64,000 bases of DNA. Source: Stenomitos frigidus_A. Lineage in GTDB: Bacteria > Cyanobacteriota > Cyanobacteriia > Leptolyngbyales > Leptolyngbyaceae. Made by a program: the position numbers and the translations under genes. Positions 8,303-17,166 of the stretch are shown here, in pieces. Position 1 is the stretch's first letter, and every line of letters starts with the position of its first letter. Below the pieces are notes generated by a model that made no database searches, was not told where the DNA came from, and saw nothing but the letters and a program-made list of their open reading frames with translations. The stretch is taken from NCBI RefSeq assembly GCF_963877135.1, contig NZ_CAWNSW010000001.1, positions 1 through 64,000 of the forward strand, in the 5' to 3' direction.

Positions 8303-9124
8303 ATGAATCCCCGCACGTTTAACGGTCAGCAAGATAAGGGTCGACAAAATAATACCCAACAACCCACGCGCTCGCTTGTCTCCACCACATCAATTGCTAC
8401 CCAAAATAGCCGTGTCCATCGGTTAGACGGCAAGAAGCTGTCGCCTGATCGGTCTGGTAGCCCTACGGCTTCTCTTAGTTTGGCTGAACAAGATACCTTA
8501 CTGCGTCAGAAAGCACTCTACGAAATCAAACAAGGTAACTATGACACCGCGATCGCTCTTTTCAGCCTGCTGATCGATCGCAACCCTCAAAGCGTCAATG
8601 ATTATAACAACCGGGGCTTGTTGTACTTTCAAAATGGCCAGTTCGTCTACGCGTTGGCTGACTACAACACGGCGTTACAGTTGAATCCTCGGTTGGCAAA
8701 AGTTTACAACAACCGTGCAAACTGCCATGCGTCAATGGGGCGACCCATGGAAGCGCTCTTTGACTACGAAACAGCGCTTGACCTCAACCCGGCCAATACC
8801 CATGCCCGGATCAATCAGGGTATTACGTTTCGTGAGTTAGAAATGTATGAGCATGCGATCGAAACATTTGATCTCGCGCTCCAGTTTGATCAAATGTTAA
8901 GTGGCTCTAGTAGTGCTCCTACAAAAAGCTCGATTGCGGGCCACATCTATGCTCAGCGCGGACGGACATCGCATCTCGCGGGCGACTGGAATTATGCGGT
9001 CGCTGATTATCGACGGGCACTAGCAGTCTTAGCTCCTAGCGGTGCCGCGCTTTTAGATGTCTCTCGGCGTCTACGCCTGCAAGTCAGAAATTGGCTCAAT
9101 GAGCTTCTCATGCCTCAAGACTAA
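8303..9124 (+). CDS. TPR-repeat protein
   Basis: This is a 273-residue protein with a polar, probably disordered N-terminus (1-65). At least four tetratricopeptide repeats span ~70-240 (GNYDTAIALFSLLIDRNPQS, GQFVYALADYNTALQLNPRL, GRPMEALFDYETALDLNPAN, EMYEHAIETFDLALQFD). It has no signal peptide, membrane segment or catalytic domain, so it is likely a cytosolic scaffold. The ATG at 8303 follows AGGTAGGAAGG. It stands alone, downstream of the intron remnant. The partner is unknown. Confidence 0.85.
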   Translation: MNPRTFNGQQDKGRQNNTQQPTRSLVSTTSIATQNSRVHRLDGKKLSPDRSGSPTASLSLAEQDTLLRQKALYEIKQGNYDTAIALFSLLIDRNPQSVNDYNNRGLLYFQNGQFVYALADYNTALQLNPRLAKVYNNRANCHASMGRPMEALFDYETALDLNPANTHARINQGITFRELEMYEHAIETFDLALQFDQMLSGSSSAPTKSSIAGHIYAQRGRTSHLAGDWNYAVADYRRALAVLAPSGAALLDVSRRLRLQVRNWLNELLMPQD

Positions 9125-9196
9125 ACCTGAGATATAGCCTAGTCCCTATCAAAAGGCGTCTTAAAAAGGTAGCAAAATGGCTTGCATCCTACACTT

Positions 9197-9583
9197 TTAC
9201 CGCCTATTTGCTGGCTCACGCCAAACAATGCGACGCTGCTGAGCCCCAATACGATGGCTCTGCGCCTGCATATTCGCCTCAGTTCGGTAGGGGTCAAAAT
9301 ACTGTTCGAAATTGCTTTTAACTTGCTGCACCCGCTCATCCATTGATTTCAGGGCCGCTTGAAGTTCTTGCAATCTGTCTATCTGAGACGATCGATAGGG
9401 TAAAAGCTGTGTCAGGGCACTGATTGCCACCGTTGACAAGACGACATTAACTGACAGTCTGACCGTTGCTTCGATCGCGAGCGGCCGATGGGGATGCTGA
9501 CGTGACTTGGCTTTGGTACGAGGAACCGTCCGGGAACGTTTAGGTGGCTGTGGCGGAAGGTAGGACGGTTTCAGTGCGTGCAT
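9197..9583 (-). CDS. Conserved hypothetical single-pass membrane protein
   Basis: This is a 128-residue protein. It has a proline- and arginine-rich, basic N-terminus (SYLPPQPPKRSRTVPRTKAKSR), one hydrophobic helix at ~44-62 (VRLSVNVVLSTVAISALTQL), then a charged helix likely to form a coiled coil (DRLQELQAALKSMDERVQQVKSNFEQYFD). This architecture recurs in small cyanobacterial proteins of unknown function. No catalytic motif is visible. It is transcribed in the same direction as psaM, ~330 bp downstream of it. Confidence 0.6.
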   Translation of the reverse strand: MHALKPSYLPPQPPKRSRTVPRTKAKSRQHPHRPLAIEATVRLSVNVVLSTVAISALTQLLPYRSSQIDRLQELQAALKSMDERVQQVKSNFEQYFDPYRTEANMQAQSHRIGAQQRRIVWREPANRR

Positions 9584-9740
9584 GATGTTCAGTCCGGTCT
9601 AAGCAGTCACAATGTAGAGCAATCCCTGAAGCAGCGTCTGTCGGTAGTCGCACGCGTGAAAAGGGGGACAAGAGGCAAGCTTGCTACGGAAGCATGATCT
9701 ATTAAAGGCAACAATCCGTCAGTTGGCAACTTAATTTCGA

Positions 9741-9757
9741 GATAATGATCTCAATTT
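9741..9757. promoter_or_regulatory. Fur-box-like sequence
   Basis: GATAATGATCTCAATTT shares its first nine bases with the classic Fur box (GATAATGAT...) and keeps a weak inverted second half. It lies in the 9584-9911 gap, ~160 bp upstream of the minus-strand gene at 9197-9583. The match is partial and the function is inferred. The rest of this gap is AT-rich with no gene. Confidence 0.25.
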
Positions 9758-9911
9758 AGAGAAATTAACTGGTTAAACAAAAAATAGGTAGCTTGTCTTA
9801 GCGATCGTGCTCGTGAATGACGACGTCACTGCTCTAATCTGAAGGCAGAGCCGAGAGATTATCGAGCCAAACCGCAAAACAACCTACCTATCATGTTTTG
9901 ACAAACGATGT

Positions 9912-10004
9912 CTATTTGTAAAGCTCAGTAGCCAACCGGAAGGCGAGAACGCCAGGAAGCAGTGCTACAACCAGAGCAATGAAAATTTGAGTCTCCGATA
10001 ACAT
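9912..10004 (-). CDS. psaM: Photosystem I subunit XII (PsaM)
   Basis: This tiny gene encodes 30 residues reading MLSETQIFIALVVALLPGVL followed by AFRLATELYK. The single transmembrane helix and the C-terminal LATELYK are the hallmarks of PsaM, a small PSI subunit. The length matches the family (29-32 residues). The start codon lies just after GGAGTTTTAGACA on the minus strand, giving a good GGAG ribosome site. It is monocistronic. Confidence 0.93.
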   Translation of the reverse strand: MLSETQIFIALVVALLPGVLAFRLATELYK

Positions 10005-10484
10005 TGTCTAAAACTCCTTATTGTGGGGTTCATAGTTCCCCAATGTCCTCTAAAGTGTCCCCTTCGGGAACATCTTGTTACAAGATGCAACAGAACGCTT
10101 GTCCTGGCAAGCCCTTCCCCAACACTGGCCACCACGTTTAGCAGTACCCTTCTGAGTAGACAGCCATCATGAGCTGTAAGAAAGAGTGCCAGAAGCTTCG
10201 TTGTTGGACAGGGGAATTCACCTTTGAAAGCAGCTTTAATTTGACCACCCCTGGCTACTTGAATAGCGAATTTTCATGCTTAAGCGTTAGGCTTGACTAG
10301 TATACTGGATACGCTTTGGCGACGGGGATCGCTAGAGCGGTCTGCCAACCCGACGCTGTAAACTGATGTGATCGCGGACTGCAAACAGTTCAGGTAGCAC
10401 GCTGACCTTCCTTGGTAAAAGTTGGGTTGATGCTTGCCTGGGGCTGGGATCAGGGCGCGGCATTTGAACCTTAGAAATCATTGA
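10005..10484. other. 480-bp gap between psaM and the terC-like gene
   Basis: The two genes are divergent, so both promoters should lie here. I see a GC-rich imperfect inverted repeat close to psaM (GGGGTTCATAGTTCCCC at 10025-10041) that could form a leader hairpin. No open frame is conserved, and I recognise no tRNA, 6S or RNase P RNA. Confidence 0.4.
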
Positions 10485-11243
10485 ATGCTAGATCAACTGC
10501 TTGATTCTCCTAATTTTGGGGTCGAAACGCTACTGGTGCTGCCCGTTTTGATCGCCCTTGAGGCGGTGCTATCAGCGGATAATGCGATCGCCCTTGCGGC
10601 TCTGGCGCGGGGTTTGCATGATAGCGCCTTGCAGCGACGTGCGCTTAACATCGGGCTGGTGCTTGCTTACATTTTGCGCATTGCCCTAATTTTGACGGCG
10701 ACCTGGGTTGTTCGGTTTTGGCAATTTGAGCTAGCAGGAGCGCTCTACCTGCTGTGGCTGGTCTTTCAGTACTTCACGTCCAAACCCGATGAAGATGATG
10801 AGAATCCGCATCACGGGCCTCGCTTTTCGTCTCTTTGGCAGGCGATCCCCTTGATTGGCATTACAGATTTAGCGTTTTCGCTCGATAGTGTGACAACAGC
10901 GATCGCCGTTTCTCAAGAAACCTGGCTGATTCTCATTGGCGCTACGATCGGCATCATTACTCTGCGCTTTATGGCAGGGCTGTTCATCCGCTGGCTCAAG
11001 GAGTTTCAGCACCTGGAAGATGCAGGCTATATAACGGTCGCCCTGGTCGGGCTACGCCTCTTGCTTAGAGTGATTAATCCTGCTCTGGTACCACCAGAAT
11101 GGCTGATGGTCAGCGCGATCGCGATCATTTTCCTCTGGGGTTTTTCCAAACGCAATGAAGCATTGGAAATGGTGCTGCCAGATGTCGTCAACGAAGTGAA
11201 AGACGTTAATCGGCTAGCTGAAAAAGAAAAAGCGGAATTGTAA
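10485..11243 (+). CDS. TerC-family integral membrane protein
   Basis: This 252-residue polytopic protein has the family signatures VLIALEAVLSADNAIALAAL in TM1 and GITDLAFSLDSVTTAIAV in a later helix, both with acidic residues inside membrane helices as expected for metal binding. About seven hydrophobic segments are visible, with an acidic cytoplasmic loop (KPDEDDENPHHG). TerC proteins are linked to manganese export or metallation of exported proteins; in plants and cyanobacteria relatives help thylakoid biogenesis. The substrate here is not proven. It starts at the ATG at 10485 and ends before a hairpin at 11269. Confidence 0.88.
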   Translation: MLDQLLDSPNFGVETLLVLPVLIALEAVLSADNAIALAALARGLHDSALQRRALNIGLVLAYILRIALILTATWVVRFWQFELAGALYLLWLVFQYFTSKPDEDDENPHHGPRFSSLWQAIPLIGITDLAFSLDSVTTAIAVSQETWLILIGATIGIITLRFMAGLFIRWLKEFQHLEDAGYITVALVGLRLLLRVINPALVPPEWLMVSAIAIIFLWGFSKRNEALEMVLPDVVNEVKDVNRLAEKEKAEL

Positions 11244-11268
11244 CCCAGGTTTGAGTGTTGTTTCAGTA

Positions 11269-11335
11269 AGAAACCGGGTTTCTGATGACCATTATGACTG
11301 TGACCAGTCTGGTTTAGTTGAGAAACCCGGTTTCT
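11269..11335. terminator. Long-loop inverted repeat between terC-like gene and ndk
   Basis: AGAAACCGGGTTTCT at 11269-11283 pairs with AGAAACCCGGTTTCT at 11321-11335; each arm is itself nearly palindromic. It sits between two convergent genes. A related copy (GAAACCCGGTTTCTC) occurs at 30690, so it may be a dispersed palindrome used as a terminator. Confidence 0.5.
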
Positions 11336-11344
11336 AAGGCCAAT

Positions 11345-11794
11345 TTACTCGTGAATCCACGACAGCAATGCAGGCTGCCAGTTGACGAGTTCTTCGTCCT
11401 TAAACCAGAGGCTAACCTCTTGCTGTGCAGTTTCGGGAGCATCTGAGCCATGAATGAGGTTGCGTCCCACATTCACCCCAAAGTCGCCGCGAATGGTGCC
11501 TGGCTCGGAATTTAGCGGGTTGGTCGCACCAATGATTTTCCGGGCAGAAGCAATGACCCCTTCACCTTCCCATACCATTGCTACAACAGGAGCAGAGGTG
11601 ATAAAGTCCACCAGCCCTGCAAAAAAGGGACGCTCCCGATGGACGCCATAGTGAGTCTCTGCCAGTTCGCGACTGACGTTCATCAGCTTTAAGCCAACCA
11701 GGGTGAACCCCTTGGTTTCAAAGCGGCGGATGATTTCACCGACCAGTTTCCGCTGAACGCCATCGGGTTTAATGGCCAAAAATGTCCGTTCCAA
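11345..11794 (-). CDS. ndk: Nucleoside diphosphate kinase
   Basis: The 149-residue sequence starts MERTFLAIKPDGVQRKLVGEII and carries the active-site stretch NLIHGSDAPETAQQE, with the phospho-accepting histidine in IHGSD. Length and motifs are those of bacterial/cyanobacterial NDK, which transfers gamma-phosphate between nucleotides by a phosphohistidine. It is complete and alone, convergent with the TerC gene. Confidence 0.97.
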   Translation of the reverse strand: MERTFLAIKPDGVQRKLVGEIIRRFETKGFTLVGLKLMNVSRELAETHYGVHRERPFFAGLVDFITSAPVVAMVWEGEGVIASARKIIGATNPLNSEPGTIRGDFGVNVGRNLIHGSDAPETAQQEVSLWFKDEELVNWQPALLSWIHE

Positions 11795-11903
11795 GGTTAA
11801 CTCCTAGAGTTTAATCAATTGTTACAGCACCAGATTAGCCTATGACGGTGATCAAGTGAGGGGTGAGGAGTGAGGAGTGGGGAAAGACAAGAAAAGACGC
11901 GAA

Positions 11904-12407
11904 TTAGGGAGGACAGCCGAGAGATTCGCGGGTATTAACACCCGTTACAGAGTTAGTACCGCTGGCCGCTTTGCATAGTTGCAAGACCTGAGTGCGATCG
12001 AGCAGTGCAAAGCTAAAGTCTGCTCCTGTCACGTTCGCATCCCGAAAGCTGGATTTCAGCAGCATAGCAGACGTGAAAATCGCATCGCTCAGATCGGCTC
12101 CCGCCAAGGTGGTGAGGTAAGCGATGCCATTGCTGAAATTCACTCCATGCAAGTTAGCGCTGGTGAGATCAGAACTATTGAAAACAGCGCCTTGCAAATC
12201 TGCACCACTAAAATTAGCGCCTTTTAACTTCGCGCTGCCAAATTCTTCTCTGACTAAGTTTTGCCCTGAGTAGTCCTGTGTGGTTGTTTCCGCATCGTCG
12301 TAAGCCCGGATTGCTGCTGAACTAGCAGCCTGCGCTGGAAAAGGGGCGATCGGGATCAGTATCAGTAGAGCGATGAGAAGGGTAAAAAAACGCTGAATTA
12401 CACGCAT
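11904..12407 (-). CDS. Lumenal pentapeptide-repeat protein
   Basis: This 167-residue protein has a clear Sec signal peptide (MRVIQRFFTLLIALLILIPI, cleavage near AQA-AS). It then has A(D/N)LxX pentapeptide repeats (LKGANFSGADLQGAVFNSSD, TSANLHGVNF, TLAGADLSDAIF) forming a right-handed beta helix. The C-terminus LCKAASGTNSVTGVNTRESL plus GCPP is shared with the gene at 20034-20552. The pattern matches thylakoid-lumen pentapeptide proteins such as plant TL15/TL17 relatives. The function is unknown. Confidence 0.85.
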   Translation of the reverse strand: MRVIQRFFTLLIALLILIPIAPFPAQAASSAAIRAYDDAETTTQDYSGQNLVREEFGSAKLKGANFSGADLQGAVFNSSDLTSANLHGVNFSNGIAYLTTLAGADLSDAIFTSAMLLKSSFRDANVTGADFSFALLDRTQVLQLCKAASGTNSVTGVNTRESLGCPP

Positions 12408-12494
12408 GGGAAATGTTAAGTTTGACCGCTTGCCATTGTCAAACTTAACATTTTTTATTACCGGCCGAATGGTTGGTTGAGAGTCCCTTTGCCG

Positions 12495-13577
12495 TTACGA
12501 GCTCAATGCCTCAGAGAGATAGTCGGCTGCTGCTTCTACCAGCGCGATCGCATTTTCATAGACCATCCGGGTAGGCCCTAGTACACCGACGCTGCCTACA
12601 GGTACAGAATCTTTGTGATAGGTCGAGGAAATCAGTGTGCAGGTTCGCATAGGCTCTAAGGGGTTCTCTGCCCCGATGCGGATGCTAACGCGACTACCTG
12701 GCTTCTGTAAGTCTGACCGCTCGAAAATTAGAGGCACCAATTGGTGTTGCTCTTCCTCTAATAGGTGAATGATGGTTTGCACCTGCTGGAGTTCTGAAAA
12801 TTCTGGCTGGCGAAGGACTTCTGCCAAACCGCTAATGACGATCTGCGCGGGTGGTGGCGGTTGAGAGCGACGCGTCAGTTCAACCAGAATGGTTCTGAGG
12901 AGATCAGCATAGCGTTCAAATTCGCGATCGAGTTCGCTCCAATCAAGCGTTGCTAATTCAGCGATCGCCCGTCCCCGTAGCTGGCTGTTCAAAAAGTTGG
13001 ATAAAATCTGTAGTTCTCGTTCCAGCAGGTCGGCATCAATATCAGCAGCATCAGCAGATAATGGCAACTCAATCAGAGCCGATTGAGTTTCGTAAGAATC
13101 TGTGACAAAAATCAGCATGATTCGACTGGAATCGACTGGCACAAGCTGTACATGGCGTAAATGGCTGGTGCGCGTTTGAGGCGTGGTAATCAGCGTAATG
13201 TAGCCACTGACCGTTGCCAGAATTTGTGCGGCTCCCCGCAGCAGGGCTTCAAAGCTCCAATCGCCTGAATTCAAGCGATCGTTGAGCAGATGCGCCACCT
13301 GATGTGTTAAATCCTGAGATGGCACAATCAACTGATCGACATAGGTGCGGTAGCCAGAGTCTGAAGGAATGCGCCCAGCTGATGTGTGTGGCTGGAAGAG
13401 TAGCCCACCTTTTTCGAGAACCGCCATCGCATTGCGAATGGTGGCAGAACTGACGCTGAGGTTATAGTCTTTGACTAGCGCCTCGGAACCGACAGGCTCA
13501 GCCGTGGCAATATAGTGGCGAATGGTTGCCCAAAGGACTTGCTGCTGGCGATTAGTAAGATTGACCGGTTGGGACAT
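12495..13577 (-). CDS. hrcA: Heat-inducible transcription repressor HrcA
   Basis: This 360-residue protein has an N-terminal winged helix (NLTNRQQQVLWATIRHYIATA, EPVGSEALVKDYNLSVSSAT), the family block GLLFQPHTSAGRIPSDSGYR, a GAF-like middle, and the C-terminal GSVGVLGPTRMVYENAIALV. HrcA represses chaperone genes by binding CIRCE inverted repeats. I found no CIRCE in its own upstream region (13578-13807) or before the Hsp70 gene at 5412, so its targets (groESL, dnaK) are presumably elsewhere. Confidence 0.96.
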   Translation of the reverse strand: MSQPVNLTNRQQQVLWATIRHYIATAEPVGSEALVKDYNLSVSSATIRNAMAVLEKGGLLFQPHTSAGRIPSDSGYRTYVDQLIVPSQDLTHQVAHLLNDRLNSGDWSFEALLRGAAQILATVSGYITLITTPQTRTSHLRHVQLVPVDSSRIMLIFVTDSYETQSALIELPLSADAADIDADLLERELQILSNFLNSQLRGRAIAELATLDWSELDREFERYADLLRTILVELTRRSQPPPPAQIVISGLAEVLRQPEFSELQQVQTIIHLLEEEQHQLVPLIFERSDLQKPGSRVSIRIGAENPLEPMRTCTLISSTYHKDSVPVGSVGVLGPTRMVYENAIALVEAAADYLSEALSS

Positions 13578-13807
13578 TCTAAATTCGCGATCGTAAAAGG
13601 GTTAGAACAACTGCTGATGCATCAAAATAAAGGCACCAGTCAGCACACAGCGAAACAACAGTCAGCAACGTTAGGGTTTTAAAATCTCAGGCGGCAGATA
13701 CAGCATTTTCACTCTAAGTTCTGATGCGACGAGTCACAGTTGCAACAAAACTCAAAAATCTTTACCGAATTTTAACTAAAGAGGCATTCCGTCCTGAGAT
13801 GTGGCGA

Positions 13808-14161
13808 TCAGTACTGTGGAATCGACGGATCAACCGCGATGGCATAAGCGTCAATCCCGCCTACCACATTCTTGACTTGTGTAAACCCCTGAGTCTGTAA
13901 CCACTGGCACATCTGCGCCGATCTGACTCCATGATGACACAGGACGATCGTTTCCTTCTCTGGGTCAAGCCGCGTCTGAATCTCGCCTGACCAGATTGCA
14001 AACTCACTGAGAGGCAGATGCTCAAAGCCGTCTAACCGGGCGAGTTCCAGCTCACTGGCTTCGCGGACATCGACAAACTGCACGGCATCAGAAGGGGTTT
14101 TCAAAAGCTGTCCTAACGCTGTAACGCTGATCTGGGGAATGGGCGGGTATTGGGCAGACAT
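13808..14161 (-). CDS. Rhodanese-domain protein
   Basis: This single-domain rhodanese has about 117 residues. It has the CDC25/rhodanese pattern QFVDVREASELELARL, then the active loop IVLCHHGVRSAQMCQWLQ with the catalytic cysteine, and GFTQVKNVVGGIDAYA. Such proteins move sulfane sulfur. I take the ATG at 14161 (MSAQYPP); an earlier in-frame ATG at 14167 is equally possible. The extension to 14251 looks like intergenic sequence. Confidence 0.88.
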   Translation of the reverse strand: MSAQYPPIPQISVTALGQLLKTPSDAVQFVDVREASELELARLDGFEHLPLSEFAIWSGEIQTRLDPEKETIVLCHHGVRSAQMCQWLQTQGFTQVKNVVGGIDAYAIAVDPSIPQY

Positions 14162-14520
14162 GGCCATTGGGGAGTAGGGAGTAAGGGAAATGGACAACTC
14201 AGGATCGTGGACTAAATAAAATCGACCAATTGTTCGCAGGTAGGGGCGCACGGCGGCCGTGCGCCCTTACAGGAAATGCCGAAGTGATTAAATTCGTGTT
14301 CCTTAGCGGGTTAATTTAGCGATGATTGTAGCAGTCTGGTAGCGATCGCTATCTCCCTCGTTCGCCTGCTTACCAATAGCTGATCGCGTCACCAAACATT
14401 TTTACTGATGCGAACAAGCGGCCTATAACCGTGGCACGATCGCTGAGAAGGTGCACGCACTACAGGATAATGATGCTGGACTATTTTTGTGCCCTTGCCT
14501 ACTAGGGACATTTGATTTTC

Positions 14521-16356
14521 ATGAAGCTCCGTTCGCTCTTTTCCTTTTTGTCTATCGTTGTGCTGGTGCTGCTCTTACTGAGTGCTGGCGGTTTCTACTG
14601 GCTAGTGGCTCGTAATCCTGTACGGGTATTGAGCAGTGAACCAAGGACTACGCCTGGTGCAGCGCTGTTTGTGCCGCGACAGGCTCCTGTAATGGTGTCA
14701 CTGTTGCTCAACCCGGCTCAGCTAGAAACGTTTCAACTGGTCGCGACGCCGCCAGCCGAACGGCGTAGGGTGAGGGAAGAGCTAGACCAACTGAAACAAA
14801 ATTTACTGACCAATACTGGGCTGGACTATAAGCGAGATATCCAACCCTGGCTAGGGCAAGAAATTACACTAGCGGTAACATCACTGGATCTCGACCATGA
14901 TGCAGCGAATGGTCAGCAACCAGGCTATTTGGCAGCGATCGCCACTGAAGATCCCCAGCAATCACGTGAATTTTTAGAGTTGTTCTGGCAGAAGCGAGCG
15001 ATCGCAGGTAGCGATCTGGTGTTTGAGCAATACAAAGGTGTGAAAATTATTGCTGCTAACCCCCCAGCCGGCGATCGCGACAGCGTCGCTACCGCTCGTA
15101 AACCAAAGCCACCCAGCTATCGCCTACAGTTACAACCGCTCAAACCACTCGCAGCGCCAGCGCCCACTCGAACCTTGGCGAGTGCCGCTGTGGGCGATCG
15201 CTTCATCCTGTTTGCAAATCATCCCAAAGTTCTCCGTGAGGCGATTAATAACGTCCAGGCTCCTGACCTCAGCCTTGAGCAGTCAAAGGTTTTTACACAG
15301 GCGATCGACACTCTGACACAGCAGCGGGTCGGGCTTACCTACATTGATGTGCCCAAGCTCACGCAACTGCTAGATCGAGAGCGGCCCCTTACAACATCAG
15401 CACAGCGACCCACGATGGCTAACCCCACGATCGCTGGAGATGAGTCCTCCCTGCTCAAGCAAACGCTTGTGGCTGGTTTTGCGCTCAATCAGCACGGGCT
15501 GCTGGCTGAAATGGCCTTGTTGTCACCCGGTGGAGCAACAACAGCCTTCGCACCACCCTTGTCTCAGCCGATCGGAGCGTTGCAGTATCTGCCCAGCACC
15601 AGTTCGCTTTCTGCGTCAGGAACACACCTCGATCGCCTCTGGTCTCAGCTAAGCAAGGGGCTCGCGTCTTATGAAACCGTGTCTCAACTCATCGACCAAC
15701 CACTACGCGCGCTTCAAGATCGTTGGCAGCTTGATCTACCCAACGATGTGTTTAGCTGGGTAAAAGGTGAATACGCGCTGGCAATGGTACCGCCAGACAG
15801 CGTAAGTGCAAACGGTACCCTTCGACCTGATTGGATCTTCGCTGCTCAACGCCCATCGCTTGAAGTTGATCAACAGGCGATCGCGCATCTGGATGATCTT
15901 GCCAAACAACAAGGATTGAATGTCGGTCCACTCACTATGGGCGATCGCACCGTTTCAGCATGGACGCGCTTGACCGCTGACAGGGCAGCATCGCAGCCAC
16001 TCAGCTTACAGGCCTCTGTGCAAGGTGTGCATGCGTCTGTTGGCAACTATGAGCTTTTTGCAACCTCAGTAGCGGCCATGGACAGCGCCCTTAAAGCAGC
16101 CGATCGATCGCTTGTGGCGGTTGAGACTTTTAAGCACGCAACGACGTCTCTGCTGAAGCCCAATAGTGGCTATCTGTATGTTGACTGGGATGCCAGTCGC
16201 CCCATTCTGGAACAGCAATTTCCTGCCTTGAAGGTGCTGGAGCTAGCAGGCAAACCCTTTTTCAATCGCCTGCGATCGCTGACCCTTAGCAGCTATGGCG
16301 CTCAGTCTGGAGTCCAGCGTGGTGGCGCGTTAATTCAGCTCAAAGGCACTGCCTAA
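14521..16356 (+). CDS. DUF3352 domain protein, membrane-anchored
   Basis: This 611-residue protein has an uncleaved-looking N-terminal anchor (MKLRSLFSFLSIVVLVLLLL) followed by PGAALFVPRQAPVMVSLLLNP, a signature of the cyanobacterial DUF3352 family. The long soluble part has recurring hydrophobic strands (LAGFALNQHGLLAEMALLSP) and a C-terminal segment LYVDWDASRPIL. It probably faces the periplasm or lumen. The function is unknown. The ATG at 14521 is preferred over the TTG at 14512 because the membrane helix begins directly after it. Confidence 0.8.
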   Translation: MKLRSLFSFLSIVVLVLLLLSAGGFYWLVARNPVRVLSSEPRTTPGAALFVPRQAPVMVSLLLNPAQLETFQLVATPPAERRRVREELDQLKQNLLTNTGLDYKRDIQPWLGQEITLAVTSLDLDHDAANGQQPGYLAAIATEDPQQSREFLELFWQKRAIAGSDLVFEQYKGVKIIAANPPAGDRDSVATARKPKPPSYRLQLQPLKPLAAPAPTRTLASAAVGDRFILFANHPKVLREAINNVQAPDLSLEQSKVFTQAIDTLTQQRVGLTYIDVPKLTQLLDRERPLTTSAQRPTMANPTIAGDESSLLKQTLVAGFALNQHGLLAEMALLSPGGATTAFAPPLSQPIGALQYLPSTSSLSASGTHLDRLWSQLSKGLASYETVSQLIDQPLRALQDRWQLDLPNDVFSWVKGEYALAMVPPDSVSANGTLRPDWIFAAQRPSLEVDQQAIAHLDDLAKQQGLNVGPLTMGDRTVSAWTRLTADRAASQPLSLQASVQGVHASVGNYELFATSVAAMDSALKAADRSLVAVETFKHATTSLLKPNSGYLYVDWDASRPILEQQFPALKVLELAGKPFFNRLRSLTLSSYGAQSGVQRGGALIQLKGTA

Positions 16357-16426
16357 GCGTTTAGCGAGCAGCGTAAGGCTAGCAACCTGACGGCTGAGTG
16401 CATCCAATGCAAAACGGCTTCTGTCG

Positions 16427-16471
16427 CTTGCATGGATGGCACTTGCATGGATGGCACTTGCATGGATAGCT
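16427..16471. repeat. 15-bp tandem repeat, three copies
   Basis: CTTGCATGGATGGCA occurs at 16427, 16442 and 16457 (the last copy with two changes). It ends exactly at the stop codon of the DUF1643 gene. Its unit length is a multiple of three, so copy changes would not shift a frame. Confidence 0.9.
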
Positions 16472-16956
16472 CAAGAGCAACGCGGTGACCACGGGGAAAG
16501 CGGCACTTCACGCCGGACATAGAGCGGATGTCGCGGCTGTCCAAGCTTCGTTAGGCCGAAGCAAGAAACCGCTTTTTGACCCTTCAATAAGGGCATCACA
16601 GAGCGATCGCGCGACTGTAAGACACCGCTATTGCCCCAGGCCAAAATAATGTGATCGACCCGCTGCTCCAACGCTGCAAGATAGCGATCGTTCTCTACCC
16701 CAATCGGATCGTTCACTCGGCGCAGTTCAGACGGTTGAGCGGTACGATACGCAAAAAGGTTAACCACGTCTAACGAACCATAGCCCCACGATCGCGCAAA
16801 ACCAAGGCAGCGTCGGATCGTTGGATCGTTGACCGTTGCATCCGCCTGACTCGGATTGAGCATCACAAAGCCAACTCTGGGAGCCTGCTCATCCCACGAT
16901 CGCCAGAGCAAATAGCGGTAGCAGCCAGTAGCATCAAACTCAGCTCCAGTTTGCAT
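16471..16956 (-). CDS. DUF1643 domain protein
   Basis: This 161-residue protein has the DUF1643 hallmarks: YRYLLWRSWD, VGFVMLNPSQADATVNDPTI with an RRCLGFARSWGYGSLDVVNLFA continuation, and ILAWGNSG. The family is widespread and uncharacterised; some members sit in defence islands or phages, but here the neighbours are housekeeping genes. The C-terminal tail is basic and runs up to the tandem repeat, which may have extended or trimmed the original end. Confidence 0.85.
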   Translation of the reverse strand: MQTGAEFDATGCYRYLLWRSWDEQAPRVGFVMLNPSQADATVNDPTIRRCLGFARSWGYGSLDVVNLFAYRTAQPSELRRVNDPIGVENDRYLAALEQRVDHIILAWGNSGVLQSRDRSVMPLLKGQKAVSCFGLTKLGQPRHPLYVRREVPLSPWSPRCS

Positions 16957-17166
16957 AGGTAGAAGGTCAGAGGAAGTTTTGAGTAGCCCTTTGAGCCGCT
17001 ACGCTGGAAAGTTTTGAGCTTGAAGAGTGGCTAGTGATTGGTTGTAGAGTCGCTTGAATACACAAGATAAAGTCGCTTAAGCAGACAAGAACAGTGGCTT
17101 GGGCACACAAGAAAAGGGCTAGTGTAAATTGCTTTACGACCTCCTGTCTCCTGCCTCTTCCCATCC

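Noticed and set aside
13578..13807. CIRCE element expected before hrcA
   Set aside because: No TTAGCACTC-N9-GAGTGCTAA or close variant is present.
16427..16471. Possible CRISPR or coding repeat (MQVPSMQVPSMQ on the minus strand)
   Set aside because: It is a head-to-tail 15-mer with no spacers; the coding reading is a shadow of the tandem repeat.
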